A DNA stretch of 64,000 nt from Polyodon spathula (Eukaryota > Chordata > Actinopteri > Acipenseriformes > Polyodontidae): NCBI RefSeq assembly GCF_017654505.1, contig NC_054536.1, forward strand, positions 95,833,844 to 95,897,843, in the 5' to 3' direction. This document shows positions 1-13,575 of this stretch, one piece after another (position 1 is the stretch's first letter; every line of letters begins with the position of its first letter). The notes below the pieces were generated by a model. That model was not told the origin of the DNA and made no database searches. It saw nothing but the letters and a program-made list of their open reading frames with translations. The translations under genes were made by a program, and so were the position numbers.

Positions 1-112
1 ACTAGATTCTGATTGTTTCTAGAGATATCTGATGATAACACAGCAGTGCAGAACTTCTTTCTCCGAACCTCATCACAGTAAACAAAAGCAATACGCCATA
101 TGTAACTAAACA

Positions 113-457
113 GGCTAGTCTTTGCATATTTCAGTATGGTTGTATCGATATGGAAGTATCATTCTTTAACATTACTGATGATACCTGGTTAGTCTTTGCA
201 TATTGCAGTATGGTTGTATCGATATGGAAGTATCATTCTTTAACATTACTGATGATACCTGGTTAGTCTTTGCATATTGCAGTATGGTTATATCGATATA
301 GAAGGATCATCCTTAACATCACTGATGAGAACAGGCTAGTCTATAAATATTACAGTATGGTTATATGGATATGGAAGGATCATCCTTTAACATCACTCAT
401 GGGAACAGGTTAGTCTATAAATATTGCAGTATGGTTACATCGATATGGAAGGATCAT
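113..457. repeat. 74-bp tandem repeat, about 4.7 copies
   Basis: Units begin with ggctagtc or ggttagtc at 113, 187, 261, 334 and 408, giving a period of 73-74 bp. Each unit contains an atcgatatgg-type core and a cattcttta/catccttta segment. The last copy breaks off after ggatcat near 457. Later copies replace tttgcatatt with tataaatatt, so two sub-variants exist. No coding potential is visible. Confidence 0.9.
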
Positions 458-1509
458 GGTGTCATGGACAATATATACAGAAGATCTTAGTTACTATACT
501 ACACATTCTGTTGGAGGCTTCAGAATCAAAAGTTGTATCTACTGAAACCATCTGCATACATACACAGGCCGTCTTGTGATCACGCATTCACGACATTATG
601 TAATCTGATACCAGGTAGAAACACCAGATGGATGTAGTCTTAGTGTTATATCTTTTGAATGTGCGTGACTTGCTGTCTACTTTAATTATACACATGAGTT
701 CAGATGGACCAGACATTTTGTTATAGAAATACCCTAGGTAAAGTGTTCTGTTATCATCCCTGGCAACAAGGATATAGTGGAAATGCATGCCCATTGCAAC
801 ACTAACCAGTACATTTTTTCATGAACATATTGTACTGTGGACATGATTGTCTACTTCTCCATAATGCTGGTAACTCTAATTTAGTATTTTAAAATGGTGG
901 TGGGATGTGTATGTTACTGTATACATTTTATAATTACACCCAAACAGGATATACCATGATAGATGTACTGTACATTCTTTCTGAATGAGTTATTTTACTT
1001 TATCTGTGCCTGTTTATAGCCCTAATGGAAAATGCAGGGATGTGGGAAGGAGAGTTAATAAAAAGAATTCTCCCAACAGTAATATAATTACTAGCTTTTG
1101 ACAGGCAAATCAATATCCTCTTTGATTTTCTGTACATGGATTGAATTTGGATGGGCTGCAGTGGGGGTGGCTGAGATCTGTGCTCTGTCCTTCTTCAGAA
1201 TTATTTATTTAATTGTTTCCATGAGAGAATCAGCAGCAGTCAAACACAGCAGTTACAAACTTGATCAGATCCTGTTTGGGAGGTTGCCCGTCACATGATT
1301 TCTGGGCATTGAAGACTGATCTAACACTGTGTCTCATCTACCTTTATCGCACTTTCAGTTTGTTTTCCTGATTTCTGCAGTTTCTCAGACATGATATTAA
1401 TGGGCAGATGCAAGTGGCTGAGAAACTGGGTTGCCTTGGTAACCTTGGAATTTAAGCAGGCAGTCAAGGGCTTTGCTGTGGTTGGGTTTTGTCCCTCACT
1501 GTAATCTAT
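458..1509. other. Unannotated AT-rich sequence
   Basis: Only short open frames without recognisable domains are present. I see no repeat structure or RNA gene. Confidence 0.5.
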
Positions 1510-2240
1510 GCTCACATGTCCTGGAGTATGCCTTTGTTTCATCTATAATTGATTATTGTAATGCATTTTTCTCTGGTGTCCCAAAACGTGTTGCTAGAGT
1601 AAAACCAGAATAAATGACCATATTGTCCCTGTTCTGTCATCTTTGCATTGGCTCAAGTGCAGTTTAGAATGAACTTAGCCTTTTCTTGTAAAGCTCCTGA
1701 ATTCTAGAAAGTTCTGCCACCTTATGTCAGTGAAGCAGGGACTCCTACTGTTTTTAAGTCAAGATTGAAAACTTTGTGGCAAGGTCACTTCTTGACCACC
1801 AATAAAGAGACTGCACCAATATAATGGAATAAGCTACCAGGAGTGTTTATTAAATTACGTTTAACCACCACCAAGGCACTATGTACACAGAATTTTGTCC
1901 TTCCTTCCTTTAAGCAAGTCCCAGACTTTGGAGATATGGCAAAGGTAATTATTATATTCCAGTTCCGTGTCTCACCACTGCCCCTTGTGGTGAGACGTAG
2001 GGTTGGAGATTGTATTAGTTTTCGGCTGGTTCCCAATGTCGAATGAAGCTAAGTCTGTTTTCTAGATGAGGTTGACGTAATTCAGTTTTCAAACCTGCAC
2101 TGTTTAAATATAACAAGGTTGCTTTTTATAAAGAACAAGTGGGTGTTTTCTGCGAAGGAGATTCTGCATCTGATGTTTAGGAGGTGGCCAGTCAAATGCT
2201 ATACTGCAATATGAAAGGTGCTATATAAATAAAAAAATAC
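1510..2240 (+). mobile_element. Decayed L2-clade LINE fragment (RT C-terminus and 3' tail)
   Basis: Conceptual translation of 1535-1600 gives IIDYCNAFFSGVPKRVARVK, and a shifted frame at 1614-1650 gives DHIVPVLSSLHWL. Both match the conserved region after the reverse transcriptase palm in L2-clade LINE ORF2. Near 1757, FKSRLKT-like sequence follows, and 2213-2233 carries the typical L2 3' end (gaaaggtgctatataaat). The frame is broken by stops and indels, and the 1800-2190 segment does not read as L2, so it may be an insertion or badly diverged sequence. Family assignment rests on motif recall; no alignment was run. Confidence 0.6.
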
Positions 2241-2640
2241 ACTTACTTTATCATAAAGCTAAACTTTGTTTCCAAATGTACAATACAGGATGCAGGCATA
2301 ACAGCTGTCATGTCCTTATGAAAGCCATCCTGCCATTATGTGCTGGTAAGAGTTACAGCTTTAAGATGTTTTAATAGTTCAGGTGGAAAAAGCTATTGCC
2401 GGATAGTGGTCTACTATACCATTTTGCAGTCCACATAATTACCTTCAATCGAGCTGTAAGTTATACATTCTTCACCCAGTATATAACAGTCTACCAAGGA
2501 ATAATAACAAAAAATCCACCTGCTATACAGTACTTCCATTCTTAGGATATTATTAAGTTACAACAGGCTCAGTTACTGCTGAATCACAGTGTAAAATATC
2601 AGAGCACATCAACACGAAAGCCCTCTGAGACAGAGTGCAG

Positions 2641-2770
2641 TGCTTATACTGATACAGATCAATTGAGTACTATTACTGACAAAGATCAATTGAGTACTAA
2701 TACTGATAAAGATCAATCAAGTACTAATACAGATAAAGATCAAATGAGTACTAATACTGATACAGATTAC
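2641..2770. repeat. 27-bp tandem repeat, about 4.5 copies
   Basis: The unit starts gatcaattgagtacta, followed by a short tactgataaa-type segment. Copies start at 2657 and 2684 and continue to about 2770 with point changes. Most units carry an AGTACT (ScaI) palindrome. Confidence 0.85.
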
Positions 2771-3532
2771 CCATGATATGTAAGGTAATAAAGTGGATTC
2801 CTTAGTTTTCTTAGTTGGGTCAATAACAGTTACTCATATGTTAGTCAAATTATTGGAATTTCAATGATGATGGCTTTTTATTTTTGGTTTTCTAACTGGC
2901 TTGGTAATATTCATTTTTTGGTTTGTTAATAAACATTTTGTATATAGCAAGTCCAAACGTGAAGCTATTGCTGCAGTACCTGTAGATTCTGCAAGATTGC
3001 AATGATTGCAGTCTACTGTCTCACTTACTTAGGTACAACACTGGTGCACACGTGCATTAGATTTTAGAAAAATGCAGCAGTCACTATCAGTGATCACATG
3101 TTTTTAAATTTAAGACACATCTGGTAAAAGTTCCTGAAGAAGGACTCCCCTGTGTCTAGCCATAAATAAAGTGTACTTGAGTTGAGTAGAACAGACCTGT
3201 GCAGAATATATCAATGCTGACAGTGGCACTTTGCATGTTTCCAGATACAGAAGGACAATGCACAGAACTCAACTTGTGGACACTCTTGATCTTGCAGAAT
3301 AAGGCGTTTGAAAAAATGTAAAATATGTGTTTTATTTTTACACCAGTGCTCCAGTATTATACCATGAAGCTGATCTCTTCACTTTGCTGTTGTTTTAGTT
3401 ATTGTGTTTTATTTCTACATAATAATTCAGGCTTTCTTACTGGCTAACTTCATATTTGTTAATGCGATACAGTGTACTTGCGCAGAACACATATATTCAG
3501 AAGCACATCCACAAGCAAGCACATTCCGCACA
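2771..3532. other. Unannotated AT-rich sequence
   Basis: I see no gene or repeat that I can support. Confidence 0.5.
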
Positions 3533-3533
3533 T

Positions 3534-3570
<37 letters not shown>

Positions 3571-3616
3571 CACACACACACACACGCATACATTGACACA
3601 CACACACACACACATG

Positions 3617-3647
<31 letters not shown>

Positions 3648-3653
3648 ACACAT
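3533..3653. repeat. Interrupted (CA)n microsatellite
   Basis: About 120 bp of CA dinucleotides, interrupted by cgca, tgaca and tgca variants. The open frames across it are low-complexity artefacts. Confidence 0.97.
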
Positions 3654-4739
3654 GCATTATTCAATGAGAACAAATGATTTTAGATGCAGCTTTTAGACCA
3701 CCCAGACTAACCCTAGCATCAAGCAAAACCCCGTCTTCATTTTGGATGTGCATTTTGACAATGCTATCTCAAAATCCTCTTTGTTGTGGGTCCCTATTAA
3801 TCATAATCACCCACATATAAATACTTTGCATAACCTTCCAAGTACATCAAATCATATCAAAGCCTCCTACATAACTTGTCACAAGAACACACACACTCAG
3901 AGTAAGCGTGTATAATTTCCTCTGGTTAATCAGCAGGCCAGAGGATCAAAGCACGGAGTTGAGACCTGCACACAATCACCCATCTTATTGTAGGTACTAT
4001 GGGCTCCTGACGCAGTTACTGTAAGCTGATTACTTTGACCGCCTTCATGCCTATTTAGAATCTAAATACACTTCTTTCGTGGATTTGCCAGTCACTAGAT
4101 CTTCAAAGTAACAGTCATTGTTGTTTTTTTTTTTCAACTGTATTATTATTCAAGCAAAAACCTTGAGCTAGTTACATACCAGAGCGATACAGAAAATAAC
4201 TAAGCGCAGGTGTGATGGCCATGGTGTTTCAAGTTTCATAAATCTGGTAGAATATAGACAACGAGCGACAACACAAGCACCCTGTGCTCATCAGTACAGG
4301 TAGCGCACAGGAATCACCAATGCAGGCCTCCCTGCTGCTGTGTCTTAACCCAGCCATCCTGTCTAAGAGGTGTGTGGAATAGTCTCAATGGCTAGACAAT
4401 CCTCAGCCCCTCTTTTAATGTGGCAGCCAAGGTGCCAGTTGGTGTATCAGAGCCAGCTGTTCCATGCAATGTGGTCCAAAATACTGAAATCACAAATCCT
4501 GTTAGTAGATATTAGAACAGCCAGGATAGCACTGGTTCCACATGACAGGTCAATCAAATTGTTTGTAGAGCAAGACCTGTCCAATCCTATGTTGTTTGGG
4601 ACTGGGAGACTGTACCGGATTAGACTGTGTGCTGGATTAAAGTTATTTAAAAAAAAAATAAATAAATACTATTTGAACTCTTAAAAATGTATTACTGTAC
4701 ATATTGTATAATAAACAAAAAAATGCCTCAGCAAACTTT

Positions 4740-5102
4740 AAACACAACACCTCAACAAAATCTTTACCTGTTTTGGGTGGGGAGCCCCTGTGTGTATTTT
4801 TGTGTTTTATGTTGTATGTGGCGTGTTATTATTGGTGCATGTATTGGTGCATGGGTGATTTAAAATGTATATTTGTATTTAGGCACAGGGATTGCACACT
4901 CACTTCACGTGCAGAGTAAAGTGTGCATTTGTATGAGGGCACGAGGATTGCACAAATTAGTTCATGTGCAGACTGTGCCGGAATTCAATTGAATGATTAA
5001 TTGTCAATTGAATCCCAGCCCAGCTGTATATATAGATGCACAAATCACTCACTCAGGGTTGGGTGTTTGTGAGTGAAGAACGGAAGAGAGAAGGAGAAAT
5101 GA

Positions 5103-5163
<61 letters not shown>

Positions 5164-5440
5164 TAATAATAATAATAATAATTGATACGCATATTGGGTC
5201 AACACCAGCATGGTATTTGTTATATGTCAGTGTTAGTCTGTTTCACCACTGTCTGTCTGTTCATTTGGACGTTGTGCTGTTTGTTTTCAGTGTTTGTTTT
5301 GTTTTTTGATGGCTATTATTTTGTAATAAAGCGGTGCATCAGCACATTCATTCAATTCACTCACAGTGCTGTCTGTTCTTTCGGGTCTGATGTCACCACC
5401 AGTCATCCTGGTCACACTGTCATTGGCACAAGCCTGTTTA
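4740..5440 (+). other. LTR-like regulatory segment (possible solo LTR)
   Basis: The segment reads like a complete Pol II unit. A TATATATAG box lies at about 5026, an AATAAA signal at about 5325 precedes a T/G-rich stretch, and a 13-bp inverted repeat (ggaattcaattga/tcaattgaatccc) lies at 4980-5016 just upstream of the TATA box. No gene follows. This arrangement is typical of LTR U3-R-U5 structure, but I could not find matching TG...CA ends with a target-site duplication. An (ATA)n tract interrupts the presumed R region. Confidence 0.3.
5105..5183. repeat. (ATA)n microsatellite
   Basis: An almost perfect AAT/ATA triplet tract of about 79 bp with one slipped unit near 5161. Confidence 0.95.
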
Positions 5441-5934
5441 AATCATTCCCAGAGAAAGACCTTCACTTGTTCATACTGAACATGCATTTCTTTAAGTAGG
5501 CATATTTTCATATCAATAGACATATCGATTTGTTATTTCTCACTCAGCTCTTTTTGTGTTGGTTTTGGTGAACTTTGAGCTTTTTTGATGAGCACAAATG
5601 AGGAGAATGTCTGTAGTAGCAATAGAAGACATCATAATTAAAAATGAAAATACATGCAACACATCTGTGTATTTGAGACCTACCTAGCAAGTGATTCATG
5701 GAATTGTTTTGTTAGACTCAAACACATGAGAATTGTACAGGTTGTTGCTGTTACATTATTCCTGCCTGTTTGTGGGTGGGGATGCCCTGGGATGATTTTC
5801 ACTTAAGATGTCTGTCATGCGGTGTGTGGAGGTATAATTATCAATGATGAATGTTCGCCTTGGAGGTTTGTGTAAGACTATAGCCTTTGCTGTGCCTGAG
5901 TGCTGTAAGCTCTTAGCTCAGCACTGGCAAATAT

Positions 5935-7651
5935 CAGTGAGTGATATACTGCAGAGGGGCGCTTTGCTCTTCTGAGAATGCGGTGAACAAGCAGACATCA
6001 GTGAGTGATATACTGCAGTGTGGTGCTCCCTGCTTTTTTGAGACTGCAGTGAACAAGCAGACAGCAGTGAGTGATATACTGCATTGTGGTGCTCCCTGTT
6101 CTTCTGAGACTGCAGTGAACAAGAAGACAGCAGTGAGTGATATACTGCAGTGGAGCGCCCTGCTCTTCTGAGACTGCAGTGAACAAACAGACATCAGTGA
6201 GTGATATACTGCAGTGTGGTGCTCCCTGCTTTTCTGAGACTGCAGTGAACAAGCAGACAGCAGTGAGTGATATACTGCAGTGTGGTGCTCTCTACTCTTC
6301 TGAGACTGCAGTGAACAAACAGACATCAGTGAGTGATATACTGCAGTGTGGTGCTCCCTGCTTTTCTGAGACTGCAGTGAACAAGCAGACAGCAGTGAGT
6401 GATATACTGCAGTGTGGTGCTCTCTGCTCTTCTGAGACCACAGTGAACAAGCAGAAAGCAGTGAGTGATATACTGCAGTGGAGCGCCCTGCTCTTCTGAG
6501 ACCGGAGTGAACAAGCAGAAAGCAGTGAAAGATATAATGCAGTGTGGTGCTCCCTGCTTTTCTGAGACTGCAGTGAACAAGCAGACATCAGTGAGTGATA
6601 TACTGCAGTGGGGTGCCCTGCTCTTCTGAGACTGCAGTGAGCAAACAGATATCAGTGAGTGATATAGTGCAGTGGGGCGCCCTGCTCTTCTCAGACTGCA
6701 GTGAACAAACAGACATCAGTGAGTGATATACTGCATTGTGGTGCTCCCTTCTGTTCTGAGACTGCATTGAACAAGCAGACAGCAGTGGGTGATATACTGC
6801 AGTGGAGCGCCCTGCTCTTCTGAGACTGCAGTGAACAAGCAGACAGCAGTGACTGATATAATGCAGTGGGGCACCCTGCTCTTCTGAGACTGCAGTAACC
6901 AAGCAGACAGCAGTGAGTGATATACTGCAGTGGAGCGCCCTGTTCTTCTGAGACTGCAGTGAACAAGCAGACAGCAGTGAGTGAGATACTGCAGTGGAGC
7001 GCCCTGCTCTTCTGAGACTGCAGTGAACAAGCAGACAGCAGTGAGTGATATACTGCAGTGGAGCTCCCTGCTCTTCTGAGACTGCAGTGAGCAAACATAT
7101 ATCAGTGAGTGATATACTGCAGTGGGGCGCACTGCTCTTCTGAGACTGCAGTGAACAAGCAGACATCAGTGAGTGATATACTGCAGTGGGGCGCCCTGCT
7201 CTTCTGAGACTGCAGTGAGCAAACAGACATCAGTGAGTGATATACTGCAGTGGATCGCCCTGCTCTTCTGAGACTGCAGTGAGCAAACATATATCAGTGA
7301 GTGATATACTGCAGTGGGGCGCCCTGCTCTTCTGAGACTGCAGTGAGGGATATACTGCAGTGGGGCGCCCTGCTCTTCTGAGACTGCAGTGAACAAACAG
7401 ACTGCAGTGAGTGATATACTGCAATGAAGCGCCCTGCTCTTCTGAGACTGTAGTGAACAAGCAGACAGCAGTGAGGGAGATACTGCAGTGGGGCACCCTG
7501 CTCTTCTGAGACTGCAGTGAACAAGCAGACAGCAGTGAGGGATATACTGCAGTGAACAAGCAGACAGCAGTGATGGATATACTGCAGTGAACAAGCAGAC
7601 AGCAGTGATGGATATACTGCAGTGAACAAGCAGACAGCAGTGAGGGATATG
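5935..7651. repeat. 64-66-bp minisatellite, about 26 copies
   Basis: Every unit contains gtgatatactgcag, a short G/C segment (ggggcgccct or tgtggtgctccct), cttctgagactgcag and gaacaagcagac. Units carrying the tgtggtgctccct variant are 66 bp long and those with the ggggcgcc variant are 64 bp. Because 66 is divisible by three, runs of 66-bp units leave long open frames on both strands with 22-residue periodicity. I regard these as by-products of the repeat. The last 140 bp (about 7510-7650) collapses into a 34-bp sub-unit. Two CTGCAG (PstI) palindromes occur in most units. Confidence 0.95.
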
Positions 7652-9369
7652 CAGCACTATCCTCCTGAGATCACGTTTACATTGTCAGGTTTTTTCCTTT
7701 TTCATTTCCCTCATCACTGATGAGGAGCTCCTATCTGTTGCAAAAACATGTAATTTCTTCTGTGTATCCTATTAGCAGAAACTAATACATGAATACACTT
7801 CCTTGTGGTAATGTACATTTGCTTAAAATACATTTTAAGAAATGATAAACGTAATGGTACATATAGTAACCATGTTGCAAAATCAATCTTTTCATCTCTC
7901 GATAACCTTTAAACACCTCATTGTAAATGCAGAGAGCATCATACTTAAAAGACAATGCAGCCATTAGAATGGGCTTTGTACTGTGAACCTGTTTGCACTG
8001 TACAGTGGAGACATTTCGATGCAGCGTGAAATGTGTAGAATTTACTAGTACTATCCGTACCCTCAGTGTTGTATAGTGTAATAATAAATGGATACACTTT
8101 TGTTTTAATCATCTTTCAGGTGTGCTCTCCTTTGAGAAAATAATTTGTCAAAGTGTTTGTTTAATAAATTTTAAATTAGAGATTAATTTCAATCCACAGA
8201 ATATCGATGAACCTTTTCATAAAATAAAAATAATTAGAAAACGATTGAGTGTGAACAGCCAGTCAGCTTGCAGATCTAGTGGGCTTCTATTTTGCATAGA
8301 TGCCTGCTGGAATGTTGAACTGTGAATTAAATTTTAAATCAATCCTCACAGAAATATCAGCTTTCTCCCTTACCATTCTAATCTACAACTAACCTGATAA
8401 CATAAAAAGCTACAAAAACATTTATACTTTCTGACGCTGGTCTAGAGACAAGGAAAATCATGTCTGTGACAAGATATTGTAAGGAAGTCTCAAATCACAG
8501 CTACTGGATAGCAAATTAACAGGGAAGACACGATTGGTCCATAATTCTGTCATCAGCTGGATTCAAACAACACCCTGCCTCAAAACTAGCCAGTCAAACT
8601 GCCAACCCTGTTTCAGTTCTTTCCGCACCAGCCAATCCACTGCCTGCCTGCTTGAAGGATGCCCCGCCTCCAACAACAAGTTTGAAGTCCAACTCTGTAC
8701 TACACAGACTAATAAACAATTGTACAGTTAATTTATCTGGCAATGTCCAGATAAATTATAATAAAAAGAATAAGACCGCAATAAATATGTTAATCAAATA
8801 ATAATAAGAGGAAACATTTTCTCTACGTGTATGTTGTTTTTCTATCCTAATTATGTTACAGACTATTTTCCTCAGCGAAAGTTTGCCCAGCGAAATATCA
8901 GAAGTTCAAGGTAAATATAGGTTTTAAAGTTTTTTTAAAGAAAAAATAAAGAAATTTATAGTTTAGCGATAGAGCCTGCCCTCGCCTACGGCTTGAGGCG
9001 TATAAATCCAGTTGTGGTCAGTCCATGTTGAATCTTTCATGACCACAGGTGCCTCTTATCCATTTAATTCCAACTCCAGGGTGCAGCTCTGTTCTGCTAG
9101 GTTTGATAGGAGGTAGGGAGACCATCATTTCCCAGCCATGATCCTACAATTAGCAGCCCTATCAAATGGATTGAATAGTTTAATCAAGGCATTCAAAGGC
9201 TTTACTTCTACCTCCAAGGAAGGTACAGAATAACACTATTTTGGCACAGAAGAAGAAGGAGGAGGATAAAAAAAAAGCACAGGCAGTATCATCAGAGCAT
9301 TAACAGTAAAAAATGAGAGGATCAGGAAGACCAGGCACCTAGGGGAATCTACACACGACAAGAGATAAA
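7652..9369. other. Unannotated spacer between two minisatellites
   Basis: I see no recognisable coding region or RNA gene. A CCAAT motif near 8631 and a gccccgcctcc GC-box near 8659 lie close together, but there is no CpG-rich context or supported downstream exon. Confidence 0.45.
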
Positions 9370-12300
9370 GCATACTCACAGGCACAGCAATGTAATTAAT
9401 GAACAAACACACCCAGCAAACTCACAGGCACAGCACTGAACTTAATGAACAAACACACCCAGCAAACTCACAGAACCATCATTGTGCTTAATGAACAAAC
9501 ACACCCAGCATACTCACAGGCACAGCACTGTACTTAATGAACAAACACACCCAGTATACTTATAGAAACAGCACTGTACTTAATGAACACCCCCAGCATA
9601 CTCACAGGCACAGCACTGTACTTAATGAACAAACACACCCAGCATACTCACAGGCACAGAACTGTACTTAATAAATAAACACACCCAGCATACTCACAGG
9701 CACAGCAATGTAATTAATGAACAAACACACCCAGCATACTCACAGGCACAGCACTGTACTTAATGAACAAACACACCCAGTATACTTACAGAAACAGCAC
9801 TGTACTTAATGAACACCATCAGAATACTCACAGGCACAGCACTGTACTTAATGAACAAACACAACTAGCAAACTCACAGGCACAGCACTGTACTTAATGA
9901 ACAAACACACCCAGTATACTTATAGAAACAGCACTGTACTTAATGAACACCATCAGCATACTCACAGGCACAGCACTGTACTTAATGAGCAAACACACCC
10001 AGTATACTCACAGGCACAGCACTGTACTTAATAAGCAAACACACCCAGCATACTCACAGGCACAGCACTGTACTTAATAAAGAAACACACCCAGCATACT
10101 CACAGGCACAGCACTGTACTTAATGAACAAACACACCCAGCATACTCACAGGCACAGCACTGTACTTAATGAGCAAACACACCCAGCATACTCACAGGCA
10201 CAGCACTGTACTTAATGAGCAAACACCCCCAGCATACTCACAGGCACAGCACTGTACTTAATGAACAAACACACCCAGCATACTCACAGGCACAGCACTG
10301 TACTTAATGAGCAAACACACCCAGCATACTCACAGGCACAGCACTGTACTTAATAAATAAACACCCCCAGCATACTCACAGGCACAACACTGTACTTAAT
10401 GAGCAAACACCCCCAGCATACTCACAGGCACAGCACTGTACTTAATGAGCAAACACACCCAGCATACTCACAGGCACAGCACTGTACTTAATGAACAAAC
10501 ACACCCAGCATACTCACAGGCACAGCACTGTACTTAATGAGCAAACACACCCAGCATACTCACAGGCACAGCACTTTACTTAAGGAGCAAACACCCCCAG
10601 CATACTCACAGGCACAGCACTGTACTTAATGAGCAAACACACCCAGTATACTCACAGGCACAGCACTGTACTTAATGAGCAAACACACCCAGCATACTCA
10701 CAGGCACAGCACTGTACTTAATGAACAAACACACCCAGTATACCCACAGGCACAGCACTATATTTAACGAACAAACACACCCAGCATACTCACAGGCACA
10801 GCACTGTACTTAATGAGCAAACACACCCAGTATACTCACAGGCACAGCACTGTACTTAATGAGCAAACACACCCAGCATACTCACAGGCACAGCACTGTA
10901 CTTAATGAACAAACACACCCAGCATACTCACAGGCACAGCACTGTACTTAATGAGCAAACACACCCAGCATACTCACAGGCACAGCACTGTACTTAATGA
11001 ACAAACACACCCAGCATACTCACAGGCACAGCACTGTACTTAATGAGCAAACACACCAGCATACTCACAGGCACAGCACTCTACTTAATGAACAAACACA
11101 CCCAGGATACTCACAGCACAGCTCTGTACTTAATGAGCAATCACACCCAACATACTCAAAGACACAGCACTGTACTTAATGAGCAAACACGCCCAACATA
11201 CTCACAGGCACAGCATTGTGCTTAATGAACAAACACACCCAGCATACTCACAGGCACAGCACTGTACTTAATGAACAAACACACCCAGCATACTCACAGG
11301 CACAGCACTGTACTTAATGAACAAACACACCCAGCATACTCACAGGCACAGCACTGTACTTAATGAGCAAACACACCCAGTATACTCACAGGCACAGCAC
11401 TGTACTTAATGAGCAAACACACCCAGCATACTCACAGGCACAGCACTGTACTTAATGAACAAACACACCCAGCATACTCACAGGCACAGCACTGTACTTA
11501 ATGAAAAAACACACCCAGCATACTCACAGGCACAGCACTGTACTTAATGAACAAACACACCCAGCATACTCACAGGCACAGCACTGTACTTAATGAACAA
11601 ACAAACCCAGCAAACTCACAGGCACAACACTGTACTTAATGAACAAACACACCCAGTATACTTACAGGCACAGCACTGTACTTAATGAACACCCCCAGCA
11701 TACTCACAGGCACAGCACTGTAATTAATGAACAAACAAGCCCAGCAAACTCACAGGCACAGCACTGTAGTTAAAGAACAAACACACCCAGCAAACTCACA
11801 GGCACAGCACTGTACTTAATGAGCAAACACACCCAGTATACTCACAGGCACAGCACTGTACTTAATGAGCAAACACACCCAGGATACTCACAGCACAGCT
11901 CTGTACTTAATGAGCAATCACACCCAACATACTCAAAGACACAGCATTGTACTTAATGAGCAATCACACCCAACATACTCACAGGCACAGCACTGTACTT
12001 AATGAACAAACACACCCAGCATACTCACAGGCACAGCAATGTAATTAATGAACAAACACACCCAGCAAACTCACAGGCACAGCACTGTACTTAATGAACA
12101 AACACACCCAGTATACTTACAGGCACAGCACTGTACTTAATGAACAAACACACCCAGAATACTCACAGGCACAGCACTGTACTTAATGAACACCATCAGA
12201 ATACTCACAGGCACAGCACTGTACTTAATGAACAAACACAACTAGCAAACTCACAGGCACAGCACTGTACTTAATGAACAAACACACCCAGTATACTTAT

Positions 12301-13575
12301 AGAAACAGCACTGTACTTAATGAACACCCTCAGCATACTCACAGGCACAGCACTGTACTTAATGAGCAAACACACCCAGTATACTCACAGGCACAGCACT
12401 GTACTTAATAAGCAAACACACCCAGCATACTCACAGGCACAGCACTGTACTTAATAAAGAAACACACACAGCATACTCACAGGCACAGCACTGTACTTAA
12501 TGAACAAACACACCCAGCATACTCACAGGCACAGCACTATACTTAATGAACAAACACACCCAGCATACTCACAGGCACAGCACTGTACTTAATGAACACA
12601 CACCCAGCATACTCACAGGCACAGCACTGTACTTAATGAGCAAACACACCCAGCATACTCACAGGCACAGCACTGTACTTAATGAACAAACACACCCAGC
12701 ATACTCACAGGCACAGCACTGTACTTAATGAGCAAACACACCCAGCATACTCACAGGCACAGTACTTTACTTAAGGAGCAAACACCCCCAGCATACTCAC
12801 AGGCACAGCACTGTACTTAATGAGCAAACACACCCAGTATATTCACAGGCACAGCACTGTACTTAATGAACAAACACACCCAGCATACTCACAGGCACAG
12901 CACTGTACTTAATGAACAAACAAACCCAGCAAACTCACAGGCACAACACTGTACTTAATGAACAAACACACCCAGTATACTTACAGGCACAGCACTGTAC
13001 TTAATGAACACCCCCAGCATTCTCACAGGCACAGCACTGTACTTAATGAACAAACACACCCAGCATACTCACAGGCACAGCACTGTAGTTAAAGAACAAA
13101 CACACCCAGCAAACTCACAGGCACAGCACTGTACTTAATGAACAAACACACCCAGCATACTCAAAGACACAGCACTGTACTTAATGAACACCCCCAGCAT
13201 ACTCACAGGCACAGCACTGTACTTAATGAGCAAACACACCCAGTATACTCACAGGCACAGCACTGTACTTAATAAGCAAACACACCCAGCATACTCACAG
13301 GCACAGCACTGTACTTAATAAATAAACACCCCCAGCATACTCACAGGCACAGCACTGTACTTAATGAGCAAAGACACCAGCATACTCACAGGCACAGCAC
13401 TCTACTTAATGAACAAACACACCCAGGATACTCACAGCACAGCTCTGTACTTAATGAGCAATCACACCCAACATACTCAAAGACACAGCACTGTACTTAA
13501 TGAGCAATCACACCCAACATACTCACAGGCACAGCACTGTACTTAATGAACAAATACAGCCGGCATACTCACAGG
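9370..13575. repeat. 46-bp minisatellite, about 91 copies
   Basis: The unit comprises gcatactcacagg, cacagcactgtactt, aatgaacaaac and acaccca. The plus strand is A/C-rich and G-poor. Shortened units (gaacacccccagcat, gaacaccatcag) and variants (atactcaaagacac; gctctgtac) recur in the same order at distant places, which shows that blocks of many units have been duplicated. The array is cut at its right end by the hAT-type insertion, and the rest of the interrupted unit resumes at 14742. Confidence 0.97.

Noticed and set aside
3404..3667. Long open frames on both strands through the CA repeat
   Set aside because: Dinucleotide repeats are open in several frames, and the peptides are low complexity.
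6588..7166. 192-codon minus-strand frame in the 65-bp array
   Set aside because: Overlapping frames of similar length exist on both strands because the unit length is near a multiple of three. No start context or domain is present.
8620..8680. CCAAT and GC-box pair as a gene promoter
   Set aside because: No CpG enrichment, no TATA or supported first exon downstream. Such motifs are common by chance.
9370..13575. CRISPR-like array
   Set aside because: Units are contiguous 46-bp tandem repeats with no unique spacers, in a vertebrate setting.
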